NCBI GenBank assembly: GCA_964481755.1
Contig: CAYZVH010000079.1
Coordinates: forward strand, 1-13,854
Length of the DNA: 13,854 bases
Reading direction: 5' to 3'
From: Phocaeicola_A sp964481755
Lineage (GTDB): Bacteria; Bacteroidota; Bacteroidia; Bacteroidales; Bacteroidaceae
In this document: positions 1 to 7,925 of the stretch, piece by piece
How positions within the stretch are numbered: the first letter of the stretch is position 1
Layout of the letters: each line of letters begins with the position of its first letter
Translations under genes and position numbers: made by a program
The notes under the pieces: model-generated
What the model was told of the DNA's origin: nothing
What the model saw: the letters and a program-made list of their open reading frames with translations, nothing else
Databases searched by the model: none

Positions 1-102
1 TTTGGAGTGATAAAGTAGGTGAAGCATAAAAGAAAACCGCTGAACATGTGTATATCTGAATGCCAACCAAACATATTTGATGTTGACCAATAAATATTAA
101 AG

Positions 103-135
103 CGGGGCATCGGATTCCAATAATCCGACGCCCCG
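103..135 (-). terminator. Intrinsic terminator downstream of alaS, possibly bidirectional
   Basis: Positions 103-116 pair with 122-135: six GC-rich pairs, one A/C mismatch (109/129), then seven more pairs, with a five-base loop CCAAT. On the plus strand the stem is followed by TTTAT. On the minus strand it is followed by CTTTAATATTTA, so it could end transcription both ways. It lies 46 bases past the alaS stop. A convergent gene to the left of the window would explain the two-sided design, but none is visible here. Confidence 0.8.
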
Positions 136-181
136 TTTATAAGAACTGGTGGCTTTGGTTGAGCCGCCAGGGTAGCTCTTG

Positions 182-2800
182 TTACAAGTTGGCCAGTTCG
201 ATGACTTTGTCTACTGCGGCAGAGAGGCCTTCGGTGCTCTTACCACCGGCTGTGGCGAAGTGAGGCTGACCACCGCCACCGCCTTGAATCAGCTTGGCGG
301 CTTCCTTCACCAGGTTGCCGGCCTTCAGGCCAGAGGCTACCAAGTTGTCGCTCAGCATTACGGTGAGCATAGGCTTGCCGCCCTCTACGGAACCGAGGAC
401 GAAGAGCAGGTTCTCGGCAATCTCGCCACGCAATTGGAAGGCGATGTTCTTCACCGATGCGGCAGGCATCGGGAGCACGGCCTTCACTACGGTGATACCG
501 TTAATCTGTTTGGCATAGGCCTTCAGCTGTTCCTTCACGGAAACCTCTTTTTCCTTTATATATTCATCGACTTGCTTCTTCAAACCAGCGTTCTCCTCGA
601 TGTACTTGCGGATGGCAACCCGCAGGTCCGGGGCATTGTTGAACAGGGAGCGAAGCTCGTTCATCGTATCCTGGATGGTGTCCATCATGGCCTCCACCTT
701 GGCTCCGGTGATGGCTTCGATACGGCGGACGCCAGCGGCCACGGAACTCTCGGAGAGGATGCGGACGATACCAATCTTGCCGGTCGATGAGACGTGCGTA
801 CCACCACAGAACTCGATGGAAGAACCGAACTGGATGACACGCACATGGTCGCCATATTTCTCGCCGAAGAGGGCGATGGCTCCCAACTCTTTGGCCTTCT
901 CGATGGGCACGTTGCGATGCTCGGTCAGAGGCACGTTGGCACGTATCTTGGCATTCACCAGATGCTCCACCTCACGCAACTGCTCGTCGGTTACCTTCTG
1001 GAAGTGAGAGAAGTCGAAACGCAGGGAGTCCGGTGTGACGAGCGAACCCTTCTGCTCCACGTGGGTGCCCAACACCTGGCGCAAGGCCTCGTCGAGCAAG
1101 TGCGTACAAGAGTGGTTGGCTTCGCAGGCGGCACGTTTGTCCGTGTCCACGCAAGCCATCATAGGAGCGTCGAGGTGCTCGGGCAACTTCTTAGCCAAGT
1201 GGATGGGCAGGTTGTTCTCCTTCTTCGTGTCGATGATGTCGATGGTCTCGAACTCGCTGACCAACACGCCAGTGTCGCCCACCTGACCACCGCTCTCGGC
1301 ATAGAACGGAGTCTTGTCCAGCACAATCTGGAACAAGGTCTGACCTTTCTGCTTCACCTGACGGTAGCGCAGAATGGAGGTCTCATATTCTGTGTAGTCG
1401 TAGCCCACAAACTCGGTCTCGCCCTCTTTCAGCACAATCCAGTCGCCCGTCTCCACAGCGGCGGCGTTGCGGGCGCGCTGTTTCTGCTTCTGCATCTCTG
1501 CATCGAACTCGCTGAGGTTGACGGTGAGTCCGTTCTCGCGCAGGATGAGCTCTGTCAGGTCGATAGGGAATCCGAAGGTGTCGTAGAGTGTGAAGGCATC
1601 CACACCACTGATCTCTTTCTTTCCGGCAGCCTTGGCATCAGCCATGGTCTTGTCGAGCAAACGGATTCCGGTCTCCAAGGTACGGAGGAAAGCTTCCTCT
1701 TCTTCCTTCACCACCTTCTCGATGAGAGCCTGCTGGGCTTTCAGCTCGGGGTAGGCACCGCCCATGTTGTCTATCAGGGCAGGGATGAGGCGGTACATGA
1801 AGGCTTGCTTCTGGTTGAGGAATGTGTAGGCGTAGCGTACGGCACGGCGCAGGATGCGGCGGATGACGTAGCCTGCCTTGGCGTTGGACGGCAGCTGACC
1901 GTCGGTGATGGAGAAGGCGATGGTGCGCACGTGGTCGGCAACCACACGCATGGCGATGTCAGTCTTCTCATCCTTGCCGTAGGTGTGGCCGGAGAGGTCG
2001 CCTATCACTTTGATGAGGGGCTGGAACACGTCCGTGTCGTAGTTGGACGTCTTGCCCTGCAGGGTGCGAACCAGACGTTCGAATCCCATGCCGGTGTCGA
2101 TTACCTTGGCGGGCAACGGCTCCAGGCTTCCGTCGGCCTTGCGGTTGTATTGCATGAACACGAGGTTCCAAATTTCGATTACCTGCGGGTGGTCTTTGTT
2201 CACCAGCTCGCGTCCGGGAACCTGGGCTTTCTCCTCAGCTGAGCGGGAGTCCACGTGAATCTCGGAGCAGGGGCCGCAAGGACCCGTGTCGCCCATTTCC
2301 CAGAAGTTGTCGTGCTTGTTGCCATTGATGATATGGTCTTTGGGGAGGAACTGTTCCCAGATGGAGGCTGCCTCGTTGTCGCGGTCGATGCCCTCTTCGG
2401 GACTACCCTCGAACACGGTGGCGTAGAGGTTTGCGGGGTCCAGCTTCAGCACGTCTACCAGATATTCCCAGGCCCAGGAGATGGCCTCTTTCTTGAAGTA
2501 GTCGCCGAACGACCAGTTGCCCAGCATCTCGAACATGGTGTGGTGATAGGTGTCGTGTCCCACCTCTTCCAAGTCGTTGTGCTTGCCGCTGACACGCAGA
2601 CACTTCTGTGAGTCGGCCACCCGTTTGCTCTTGGCAGGGTGGTTGCCCAGAATGATGTCCTTGAACTGATTCATACCGGCATTGGTAAACATCAGTGTAG
2701 GGTCGTCCTTTATCACCATCGGGGCGGAGGGAACAATCAGGTGACCCTTTGATTCGAAGAAACTCTTGAACGAGTCTCTGATTTCGTTTGCAGTTAACAT
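182..2800 (-). CDS. alaS: Alanyl-tRNA synthetase
   Basis: Class II synthetase that charges tRNA-Ala in the cytoplasm and deacylates mischarged tRNA. The protein has 872 residues, close to the usual ~875. The N-terminal third is the aminoacylation core, with HHTMFEMLGNWSFGDYFK, GPCGPCSEIHVD and GMGFERL. The editing domain carries the HxxxH pair (H563, H567) and CGGTH (C665, H669), the four expected zinc ligands. A glycine-rich GGGGGQPHFATAGGK motif near the C terminus marks the DHHA1-type tail. The frame stays open upstream to 3025, but MLTANEIRDSF at 2800 matches the conserved start of the family. The longer form would run through both promoters and into the divergent peptidase gene. The stop is TAA, followed by a terminator hairpin. 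The gene appears monocistronic and intact. Confidence 0.98.
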   Translation of the reverse strand: MLTANEIRDSFKSFFESKGHLIVPSAPMVIKDDPTLMFTNAGMNQFKDIILGNHPAKSKRVADSQKCLRVSGKHNDLEEVGHDTYHHTMFEMLGNWSFGDYFKKEAISWAWEYLVDVLKLDPANLYATVFEGSPEEGIDRDNEAASIWEQFLPKDHIINGNKHDNFWEMGDTGPCGPCSEIHVDSRSAEEKAQVPGRELVNKDHPQVIEIWNLVFMQYNRKADGSLEPLPAKVIDTGMGFERLVRTLQGKTSNYDTDVFQPLIKVIGDLSGHTYGKDEKTDIAMRVVADHVRTIAFSITDGQLPSNAKAGYVIRRILRRAVRYAYTFLNQKQAFMYRLIPALIDNMGGAYPELKAQQALIEKVVKEEEEAFLRTLETGIRLLDKTMADAKAAGKKEISGVDAFTLYDTFGFPIDLTELILRENGLTVNLSEFDAEMQKQKQRARNAAAVETGDWIVLKEGETEFVGYDYTEYETSILRYRQVKQKGQTLFQIVLDKTPFYAESGGQVGDTGVLVSEFETIDIIDTKKENNLPIHLAKKLPEHLDAPMMACVDTDKRAACEANHSCTHLLDEALRQVLGTHVEQKGSLVTPDSLRFDFSHFQKVTDEQLREVEHLVNAKIRANVPLTEHRNVPIEKAKELGAIALFGEKYGDHVRVIQFGSSIEFCGGTHVSSTGKIGIVRILSESSVAAGVRRIEAITGAKVEAMMDTIQDTMNELRSLFNNAPDLRVAIRKYIEENAGLKKQVDEYIKEKEVSVKEQLKAYAKQINGITVVKAVLPMPAASVKNIAFQLRGEIAENLLFVLGSVEGGKPMLTVMLSDNLVASGLKAGNLVKEAAKLIQGGGGGQPHFATAGGKSTEGLSAAVDKVIELANL

Positions 2801-2836
2801 ATCTGTAGGTTTCAAATTTAATAATCGAGAAAAAGA

Positions 2837-2867
2837 TTTGCAAAGATAGTGCGATTTATTATTTTTG
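2837..2867 (+). promoter_or_regulatory. Putative promoter of the M23 peptidase-MerR operon
   Basis: TTTG at 2837-2840 is followed after exactly 19 bases by TATTTTTG at 2860-2867. Both boxes match the Bacteroidetes consensus fully with the ideal spacer. The start site would be near 2873-2875, about 55 bases before the ATG at 2930. The -33 box lies just beside the alaS -7 box on the other strand, so polymerase bound at one promoter should block the other. Confidence 0.65.
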
Positions 2868-2874
2868 CCACAAA
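2841..2874 (-). promoter_or_regulatory. Putative alaS promoter (Bacteroidetes type)
   Basis: Read on the minus strand, 2848-2841 is TATCTTTG, a perfect match to the -7 pattern TAnnTTTG. A TTTG sits at 2874-2871 with a 22-base spacer, a little longer than the usual 19-21. The predicted transcription start is near 2834, giving a leader of about 34 bases before the ATG at 2800. This supports the short alaS start. The call rests on motif match only. Confidence 0.6.
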
Positions 2875-2929
2875 TATTCGGCAAAATCTTGTTGCCGGAG
2901 GTGATGAATGTATTTATAGAACCTATTGA

Positions 2930-3898
2930 ATGCGAAAAGTTTACTACATATATAACCCTCGTACTCGCACTTACGACAGGGTATATCCGACTATGCGGCA
3001 GCGTGCGCTGAGCATTCTGCGCCAACTGTTTGTAGGCATGGGACTGGGTGCCGGCTTCTTCCTGTTGCTGCTTTGGTTGCTGGGTACACCCTCGGAAAAG
3101 GCCTTGCGGATAGAGAACTCCCGCATGCAGGCACAGTACAAAGTGTTGTCCGACAGGCTAGACCAAGCCCTGGACGTGATGCAGGACCTGCAGCAACGCG
3201 ACGATAACCTCTACCGCGTGATGTTGCAAGCCGACCCTGTGTCGGATGCCATACGCATGGGCGGATACGGGAATACGAACCGCTACCAGGAGCTGATGAA
3301 CATGGCCAACGCCGACCTTGTGATCAACACAACGCAGAAGACGGACTTGCTGGTGAAGCAGGTCTACATCCAGTCGAAGTCGTTCGACGAGGTGGTGGAG
3401 ATGTGTAAGAACCACGACGAGATGTTGAAGTGCATCCCTGCCATTCAGCCAGTCTCCAACAAGAACCTCAAGCAGACGGCTTCAGGCTTCGGTGTGCGCA
3501 TCGACCCTATCTACCAGACTCCCAAGTTCCATGGCGGCATGGATTTCTCCGCCAACCCAGGCACGCCGGTCTACGTCACGGGCGACGGCACGGTGGTGTC
3601 AGCCGACTGGGAGACAGGCTACGGCAACACCATCGAGGTGGACCATGGCTATGGCTACCACACCCGCTACGCTCACCTGAGCGAGATGGATGTGCGGCGT
3701 GGACAGCGGGTGCAGCGCGGCGAGGTGATAGGTAAGGTAGGCTCCAGCGGAAAGAGCACAGGTCCGCACCTCCACTATGAGGTGGTGGTGAAGGGGCAGA
3801 AGGTGAACCCCGTGAACTATTACTTCATGGACCTGAGCGCGGAGGACTACGACAAGATGATACAGATGGCTGCCAACCACGGCAAAGTGTTTGACTGA
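2930..3898 (+). CDS. Membrane-anchored M23 (LytM) family peptidoglycan peptidase
   Basis: A zinc endopeptidase of the LytM/lysostaphin fold, or an activator with that fold, that would act on peptide cross-links of peptidoglycan in the periplasm. Residues 1-32 are a basic cytoplasmic tail rich in tyrosine and arginine. Residues 33-52 are a hydrophobic membrane segment. Residues ~55-98 look like a coiled coil, and ~185-300 form the M23 domain. The expected active-site residues are present: H201 and D205 (HGGMD), H249 (YAHLSE), and H280 and H282 (HLHYE). It is therefore probably catalytic, unlike degenerate EnvC/NlpD-type activators. An in-frame TGA directly before the ATG fixes the start as not further upstream. 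The gene is transcribed divergently from alaS and leads a two-gene unit with the MerR gene 15 bases downstream. Its cleavage specificity cannot be read from sequence. Confidence 0.93.
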   Translation: MRKVYYIYNPRTRTYDRVYPTMRQRALSILRQLFVGMGLGAGFFLLLLWLLGTPSEKALRIENSRMQAQYKVLSDRLDQALDVMQDLQQRDDNLYRVMLQADPVSDAIRMGGYGNTNRYQELMNMANADLVINTTQKTDLLVKQVYIQSKSFDEVVEMCKNHDEMLKCIPAIQPVSNKNLKQTASGFGVRIDPIYQTPKFHGGMDFSANPGTPVYVTGDGTVVSADWETGYGNTIEVDHGYGYHTRYAHLSEMDVRRGQRVQRGEVIGKVGSSGKSTGPHLHYEVVVKGQKVNPVNYYFMDLSAEDYDKMIQMAANHGKVFD

Positions 3899-3913
3899 TA
3901 GATACGCAGAACG

Positions 3914-4270
3914 ATGGTCCTCAACAAAAATAAGAATCTCAAGCTCTACTACTCCATCGGCGAGGTGGCGGATATGTTTCAGGTGACGGAGGCTACGCTC
4001 CGCAACTGGGAGCGCGCGTTCCCCAAGACCATTCATCCCAAGAAGGCAGGCCGTAACATCCGGCAATACACGGCCGAGGACCTGGAGGATGTCCGCTTGA
4101 TACACCACTTGGTGCGCGAGAAGCAGATGTCCTACGACGGCGTGCGCCAGGTGTTGAAGGACAATCCCACCGCTACCATAAAATATATGGAAGTCATCGA
4201 CCGCCTGAAAGCTCTGCGCGAGGAGTTGATGGCCATCAAGCAGGAGTTGGACGACCACGTAGTCTACTGA
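3914..4270 (+). CDS. MerR-type winged-helix DNA-binding protein
   Basis: A 118-residue protein with a MerR-like winged helix. YYSIGEVADMFQVTEATLRNWE (about residues 12-33) is the helix-turn-helix, and AGRNIRQYTAEDLEDV (about 45-60) is the wing plus the next helix. The C-terminal ~30 residues (YMEVIDRLKALREELMAIKQ) suit a dimerisation coiled coil. There are no cysteine ligands and no effector domain after the helix, so metal or drug sensing is unlikely. It may be a constitutive DNA binder or bind a partner protein. It lies 15 bases after the M23 peptidase stop and is almost certainly co-transcribed with it. Whether it controls that operon is unknown, and I see no clear palindrome at the operon promoter. 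It ends six bases before the assembly gap, and its stop codon is intact. Confidence 0.9.
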   Translation: MVLNKNKNLKLYYSIGEVADMFQVTEATLRNWERAFPKTIHPKKAGRNIRQYTAEDLEDVRLIHHLVREKQMSYDGVRQVLKDNPTATIKYMEVIDRLKALREELMAIKQELDDHVVY

Positions 4271-4275
4271 TAAAG

Positions 4276-4375
4276 NNNNNNNNNNNNNNNNNNNNNNNNN
4301 NNNNNNNNNNNNNNNNNNNNNNNNNNNNNNNNNNNNNNNNNNNNNNNNNNNNNNNNNNNNNNNNNNNNNNNNNNN
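4276..4375. other. Assembly gap (100 Ns)
   Basis: Exactly 100 undetermined bases, a conventional placeholder for a gap of unknown length. It lies between the convergent ends of the MerR gene (stop ends 4270) and the amidase gene (stop begins 4386), so no visible gene is broken. The flanks read GATAAAG on the left and CTTTGTC on the right, which are complementary. The missing piece may be little more than a shared terminator hairpin. The join itself cannot be verified from this sequence. Confidence 0.97.
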
Positions 4376-4385
4376 CTTTGTCGGC

Positions 4386-7265
4386 TTACTTGCTGAAGTA
4401 TTGCAATATCCCTCGCATGATATGTTCCCGGTCTGAACGGTCGGTGATGCTCTCGAACGGGAATCCCAACACGAACACACTGTAGTCCGCACCCTTGTAG
4501 GCGGTGCCGGCTCCCACGTTGCCGTCGGTGTAGGCAAATGCGGAGATGGCTTCGGCCGTGGGGAGGATGCAGGCAGGCTCCGGCACGGCGTAACTCTTCT
4601 CGTTCGGTTGCCGATAGATGTGGAAACGAATGCCGGTGCCGTACACCTCGTCGGAGGTGGATCCGGACATGGAGCCGACGGACTGGAACTTCAGTAGGGT
4701 AGAGGTGAAGTCGGCTGTCTTGCTGTCGCCGACGTAGGCTCCGGAGATGAGCAGACGGCCTCCATGGCGGCAATAGTCGGACATCCAACGCTGGACGCTC
4801 TCGGTGAAGGGTTGTTTCTCCACTCCGGCGATGTAGTCCACGATGGCATAATCCTCGGGGCGAACAAGACCATCCTCCACTGCGGCGCTGCTGCACGACA
4901 CAAAGTTATATCCACCTGTGGCCTGTATGGCTTTGCCGTGGACGAAGGGGTAGTCGAACGTGTTGCCGGCGATGAGTTTGCCTTCCAACTCGTTGCCGCT
5001 GAATCCCAATCCACCCTCGGTCTCTATGCCAATCTTGTTGCGGTCGAAGCCTGTCTGCTCGCCACAGTATTCGGGTGTGCGGAGATAGGGCACGCCGATG
5101 TCGGTGCGTAGGTCGAAGCCCTGCTGGGTGGCGGTCTGCAGCGTAGCCGGTCCGCTGAGGCGGTTGAAGCCGTTCACGATTAAGACGGTCTCTGCGCTCT
5201 TATCCATCAGGCAGGCGGACAATGTCTCCGAGGGGAAACTCTCGCCGCCCTTGTTGAGTGCCGCCACCTTGAAGCTGTAGGTCACTCCCGGTTCCAGCTC
5301 CTTCTGGCAGGAATGGCCCTTCACCACTACGCCATTGTCGAAGCCTCCATAGCCGATGCGGGTGTAGACGATGTAGCTCTGGGGTGTGGCAGTCGGCTCT
5401 AAAGGGTCGTTCTGGGGTTCCCAGGTCAGCAGGGCCTTCCGCTTCTTCGCGTTGAGCTGTACGGCAAAGTGGGTGACAGGCAGCGGTTGCACCGTGTAAC
5501 TCGTGCCGTGCATGGTGGCGATGTACTTCAGGATGGATTTGTAGACCGAGCGTCCTAGGGTGAACTTGAAGTGTGGGTCGTGCCCCAGCTGCATGTCCGC
5601 AAAGTTCTGGTGCGAGAGCATCTCCAGTATCATGGAGGGAACTTGTGGCACGCGGCTCTCGCTGTAGTTGTGGTTCCGCATGCCGCGGTGTACCCAGTTC
5701 ACACCGAGCGAGGCACTGAGGTCCCGCTTCAGTCCGGTGAGCACTATGTCGTTGAGGTCGCGCGACGTGTAGCGGGAAACGGGGGTGCCTAAGAGCCCGC
5801 CGTTGAAGTCAGTGGTGTAGATGCCCAACGTGCCGAAGATGTTGTCCTCCTTGGAGAATCCTGCATCGCTGTGCACGCTGAGGGACAGTTCGAACGGAAC
5901 TTTCAGTCCCTCCTGCCGCGGGTTGTAGACTGATCCACCGGAGAGATAGTTGAGCTCCAGTGAGCGTGTGTTGATGTCGTCGGCATAGTCGTTGGCGCTT
6001 TTCCGCCCGTTGTAGACCGTCTCCGGCATCCCTCGCCAGATGGCATTGTAGCGTGCTCCTTCGAGGTAACGCGGCACACCGCTCACCGTCACCTTCGAGT
6101 GGTTGTCGGACGAGCGACCGACGTTGCCCATACCGCCACCGAAGCGTACGGCATCGGCGGACACCACGCCCCGGTGCTTGCTCTCGTTGCTCAGCACCAC
6201 CATGCCATAGTCGTTGCTGCCGCGGTCGAACTCGAACGTCCCCAGGTAGACCCACGTGCCGCCGCCCATCTGTTGGTTCACACAGAACTCCGTGGCTCCA
6301 CCCTTGTGGAACACCGTGTAGCGGGCGTCGCTCACACTGTTGGGCAACGTCTGGTAGGAGACGTAGACGGCGTAGCGACCCTCTTCGGGTATGTCGGGAA
6401 TCCATTCGACAAATGTCTTCCGACGCTTTTTCGATGAGGTGGGCACAACCCGTGCCGTGCCGTCCTCGAAGGGGTTGTCGCCATCCTGGTAGACCGTCTT
6501 CACGTGGGCAAATCCCTTGTCGGGGCTTGTTGCCCATTGGCTCCGGCGGTTGGTGTCCTCATAGTAGAGGTTGCCGGCTGTGCGTGTGTCGTTGTCCACT
6601 ATCACCTCGTTGGGCTGCCAGTCGCGCTCGCGGGCGGAGTAGACCACGGCCCCCGCGTTCTCCAGCATCGGCAGGATGTAGGGCACCACGAAGGTCTGTG
6701 TGAAGAGGTCCTCGCAGGTGCAGAACAGTCGTGGGCGTTGCCACTTCCAGGTGCCTTCGTCGTTGCGGTAGTATTTGCCGTGGCTCTGGTGCACAGCCAC
6801 ATGCCGTCCCTCCAAGCCTTCGGTTATGGAGTAGGGGCGTGAGAGGTTCTCTACCCATGCGTTGCCCTCGTATTCGATGTCGCCCCAGAGTCGGCTCTTG
6901 TCCTTGCCTCGCTTCCTCAGGGCGTTGGGTACCAAGTCCTCTATTGGTTTCCCGTCGGCATGGATGGTGATGGTGTAGCGGTTGACAGGTCCGGGCAGGC
7001 ATTTTCTCACGGAGCGGTAGATGCCTTCCACCGTCTCCTTGGTGAAGGTCTGATAAGCGAAATTCGTCTCGGGATAGATGTCCAGCCGGCGTTCCTCGGG
7101 GTTCAGTTCTATAGATTTCAGTTTGGTGTGTCCGATGTTGGCGTAGGTGGTTGTGTAGTTGCTGAAGAACTCCTGCAAGCGGGCCTGCACGGTCTGCTGC
7201 AGTTGCTGTGCCTGGCACAGCAGGCTGACGGCGCACACCGCCAATGTGGACAATAGTCGATTCAT
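4386..7265 (-). CDS. Secreted N-acetylmuramoyl-L-alanine amidase-like protein with golvesin-like insert and Fn3 domain
   Basis: A 959-residue exported protein. Residues 1-~20 are a signal peptide ending SLLCQAQQ, with no good lipobox. Residues ~130-215 resemble the first half of an Amidase_3 domain: VAVHQSHGKYY places H162 at the first zinc ligand, and E185 (CEDLFTQT) fits the second. Residues ~285-377 form a beta-rich golvesin/xanthan-lyase-like domain ending VVSADAVRFGGG. The amidase fold then resumes, with H465 (SLSVHSDAG) as third ligand and E548 (SMILEMLSHQN) as catalytic glutamate. Residues ~594-686 resemble fibronectin type III. Residues ~692-959 form a further domain I cannot name (VLIVNGFNRLSG at its start). 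Such proteins are often labelled 'xanthan lyase', but the motifs point to cleaving stem peptides from muramic acid. It is likely a single-gene unit, and its 3' side abuts the assembly gap. Confidence 0.82.
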   Translation of the reverse strand: MNRLLSTLAVCAVSLLCQAQQLQQTVQARLQEFFSNYTTTYANIGHTKLKSIELNPEERRLDIYPETNFAYQTFTKETVEGIYRSVRKCLPGPVNRYTITIHADGKPIEDLVPNALRKRGKDKSRLWGDIEYEGNAWVENLSRPYSITEGLEGRHVAVHQSHGKYYRNDEGTWKWQRPRLFCTCEDLFTQTFVVPYILPMLENAGAVVYSARERDWQPNEVIVDNDTRTAGNLYYEDTNRRSQWATSPDKGFAHVKTVYQDGDNPFEDGTARVVPTSSKKRRKTFVEWIPDIPEEGRYAVYVSYQTLPNSVSDARYTVFHKGGATEFCVNQQMGGGTWVYLGTFEFDRGSNDYGMVVLSNESKHRGVVSADAVRFGGGMGNVGRSSDNHSKVTVSGVPRYLEGARYNAIWRGMPETVYNGRKSANDYADDINTRSLELNYLSGGSVYNPRQEGLKVPFELSLSVHSDAGFSKEDNIFGTLGIYTTDFNGGLLGTPVSRYTSRDLNDIVLTGLKRDLSASLGVNWVHRGMRNHNYSESRVPQVPSMILEMLSHQNFADMQLGHDPHFKFTLGRSVYKSILKYIATMHGTSYTVQPLPVTHFAVQLNAKKRKALLTWEPQNDPLEPTATPQSYIVYTRIGYGGFDNGVVVKGHSCQKELEPGVTYSFKVAALNKGGESFPSETLSACLMDKSAETVLIVNGFNRLSGPATLQTATQQGFDLRTDIGVPYLRTPEYCGEQTGFDRNKIGIETEGGLGFSGNELEGKLIAGNTFDYPFVHGKAIQATGGYNFVSCSSAAVEDGLVRPEDYAIVDYIAGVEKQPFTESVQRWMSDYCRHGGRLLISGAYVGDSKTADFTSTLLKFQSVGSMSGSTSDEVYGTGIRFHIYRQPNEKSYAVPEPACILPTAEAISAFAYTDGNVGAGTAYKGADYSVFVLGFPFESITDRSDREHIMRGILQYFSK

Positions 7266-7307
7266 AACGTGGACGTTGAATTATAGCAAATGAATAACTA
7301 TGAACAA

Positions 7308-7335
7308 GGAGAGGGATTGTCTCCAATCCCTCTTC
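7308..7335 (-). terminator. Stem-loop between the acyltransferase and amidase genes
   Basis: Positions 7308-7319 pair with 7324-7335 (12 pairs including one G-T) around the four-base loop TCTC. The stem sequence is GGAGAGGGATTG. It lies 35 bases past the acyltransferase stop on the minus strand. The tract after it on that strand, TTGTTC, is only weakly U-rich. It is therefore either a modest terminator for the upstream pair or a structured leader of the amidase mRNA. I see no good -7 box between it and the amidase start, so some read-through may be needed. Confidence 0.6.
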
Positions 7336-7369
7336 ACTATGTTTGTTGTACTTGGTAAGTCGCTAGCTG

Positions 7370-7924
7370 TCACACCTCGCCGATGGTGAACCGTTTGGGG
7401 TGTTTCCCCTTCACATCCTTGAAGTAGAGCTTTATCTCGCGCATGTCCTTGTCGAAGTCGCCGCAAGGGATGATTTCCTTCTCCAGTGTGACGCACTTCT
7501 TCTCGTAGTCGGGTGCCGCCAGCAGGATGGGAATCTTCGCCTCCAGCGCGATGTAGTAAAAACCTTTCTTCCAGACAGGGTTCGCCGACCTGGTTCCCTC
7601 CGGGGTGATGGCCAGGTGGAAGGTGTCTCGCTTCTTTGCTTCGTCGGACAGCTGCGCTACCAGTGAGCTTTTCTTGTTTCGCCGTACGGGAATGCCTCCC
7701 ATGCGGCGGAGGAGTATGCCAAGGGGCCACACGAACCACTCCTTCTTCATCATGAACCCCGTTCGCCTGCCGATGGCGGTGTAGAAGATGATGCCCAGCA
7801 GAAAATCGAAGTTCGAGGTGTGGGGAGCTACGCAAATGATGTATTTGTCATAGTCCGGTACTGTAACCTTGGCTGTCCATCCTAATACCTTATAATATAT
7901 ATAGGCGCAGACCGATTGGAGCAT
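7370..7924 (-). CDS. PlsC-like lysophospholipid/glycerol-phosphate acyltransferase
   Basis: A 184-residue member of the PlsC acyltransferase superfamily, which moves acyl chains onto lysophospholipids or related acceptors at the inner membrane. The motifs appear in the correct order. APHTSNFD holds the catalytic H35 and D40 (HX4D). GGIPVRR (76-82) is the acceptor-binding block, TPEGTRS (107-113) is the EGTR block, and IPILLAAPDY (131-140) is motif IV. It is shorter than typical PlsC (~240 residues) and lacks a clear N-terminal membrane anchor, so it may act on an unusual acceptor and the exact substrate is not assignable. Its ATG starts one base after the TGA of the upstream 93-residue gene (TGACATG), which implies translational coupling. 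A stem-loop follows downstream. Confidence 0.88.
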   Translation of the reverse strand: MLQSVCAYIYYKVLGWTAKVTVPDYDKYIICVAPHTSNFDFLLGIIFYTAIGRRTGFMMKKEWFVWPLGILLRRMGGIPVRRNKKSSLVAQLSDEAKKRDTFHLAITPEGTRSANPVWKKGFYYIALEAKIPILLAAPDYEKKCVTLEKEIIPCGDFDKDMREIKLYFKDVKGKHPKRFTIGEV

Positions 7925-7925
7925 G

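Noticed and set aside
1..102. Tail of an upstream gene or a promoter
   Set aside because: Frames are closed by early stops or too short to judge, and no convincing TTTG/TAnnTTTG pair was found. No call can be supported.
794..2242. 482-codon open frame antisense to alaS
   Set aside because: It is a shadow of the GC-rich alaS codons: low complexity in Leu/Val/Gly/His, no family resemblance and no promoter. alaS itself is unmistakable.
2801..3025. N-terminal extension of alaS by 75 residues
   Set aside because: It would run through both promoters and into the divergent peptidase gene, and the family start is MLTANEIRDSF at 2800.
3599..4537. Minus-strand open frame crossing the assembly gap
   Set aside because: It is continuous only because Ns cannot give stops. 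It is antisense to the M23 and MerR genes.
4386..7265. Lipoprotein assignment for the amidase because of the cysteine in SLLCQAQ
   Set aside because: The residue before the cysteine is leucine, whereas a lipobox needs Gly, Ala or Ser there. Signal peptidase I cleavage after CQAQ is likelier.
7266..7369. Amidase promoter with -7 box TTCATTTG on the minus strand
   Set aside because: It has one mismatch at a key position (TT instead of TA) and no -33 box at a fitting distance. It is too weak to annotate.
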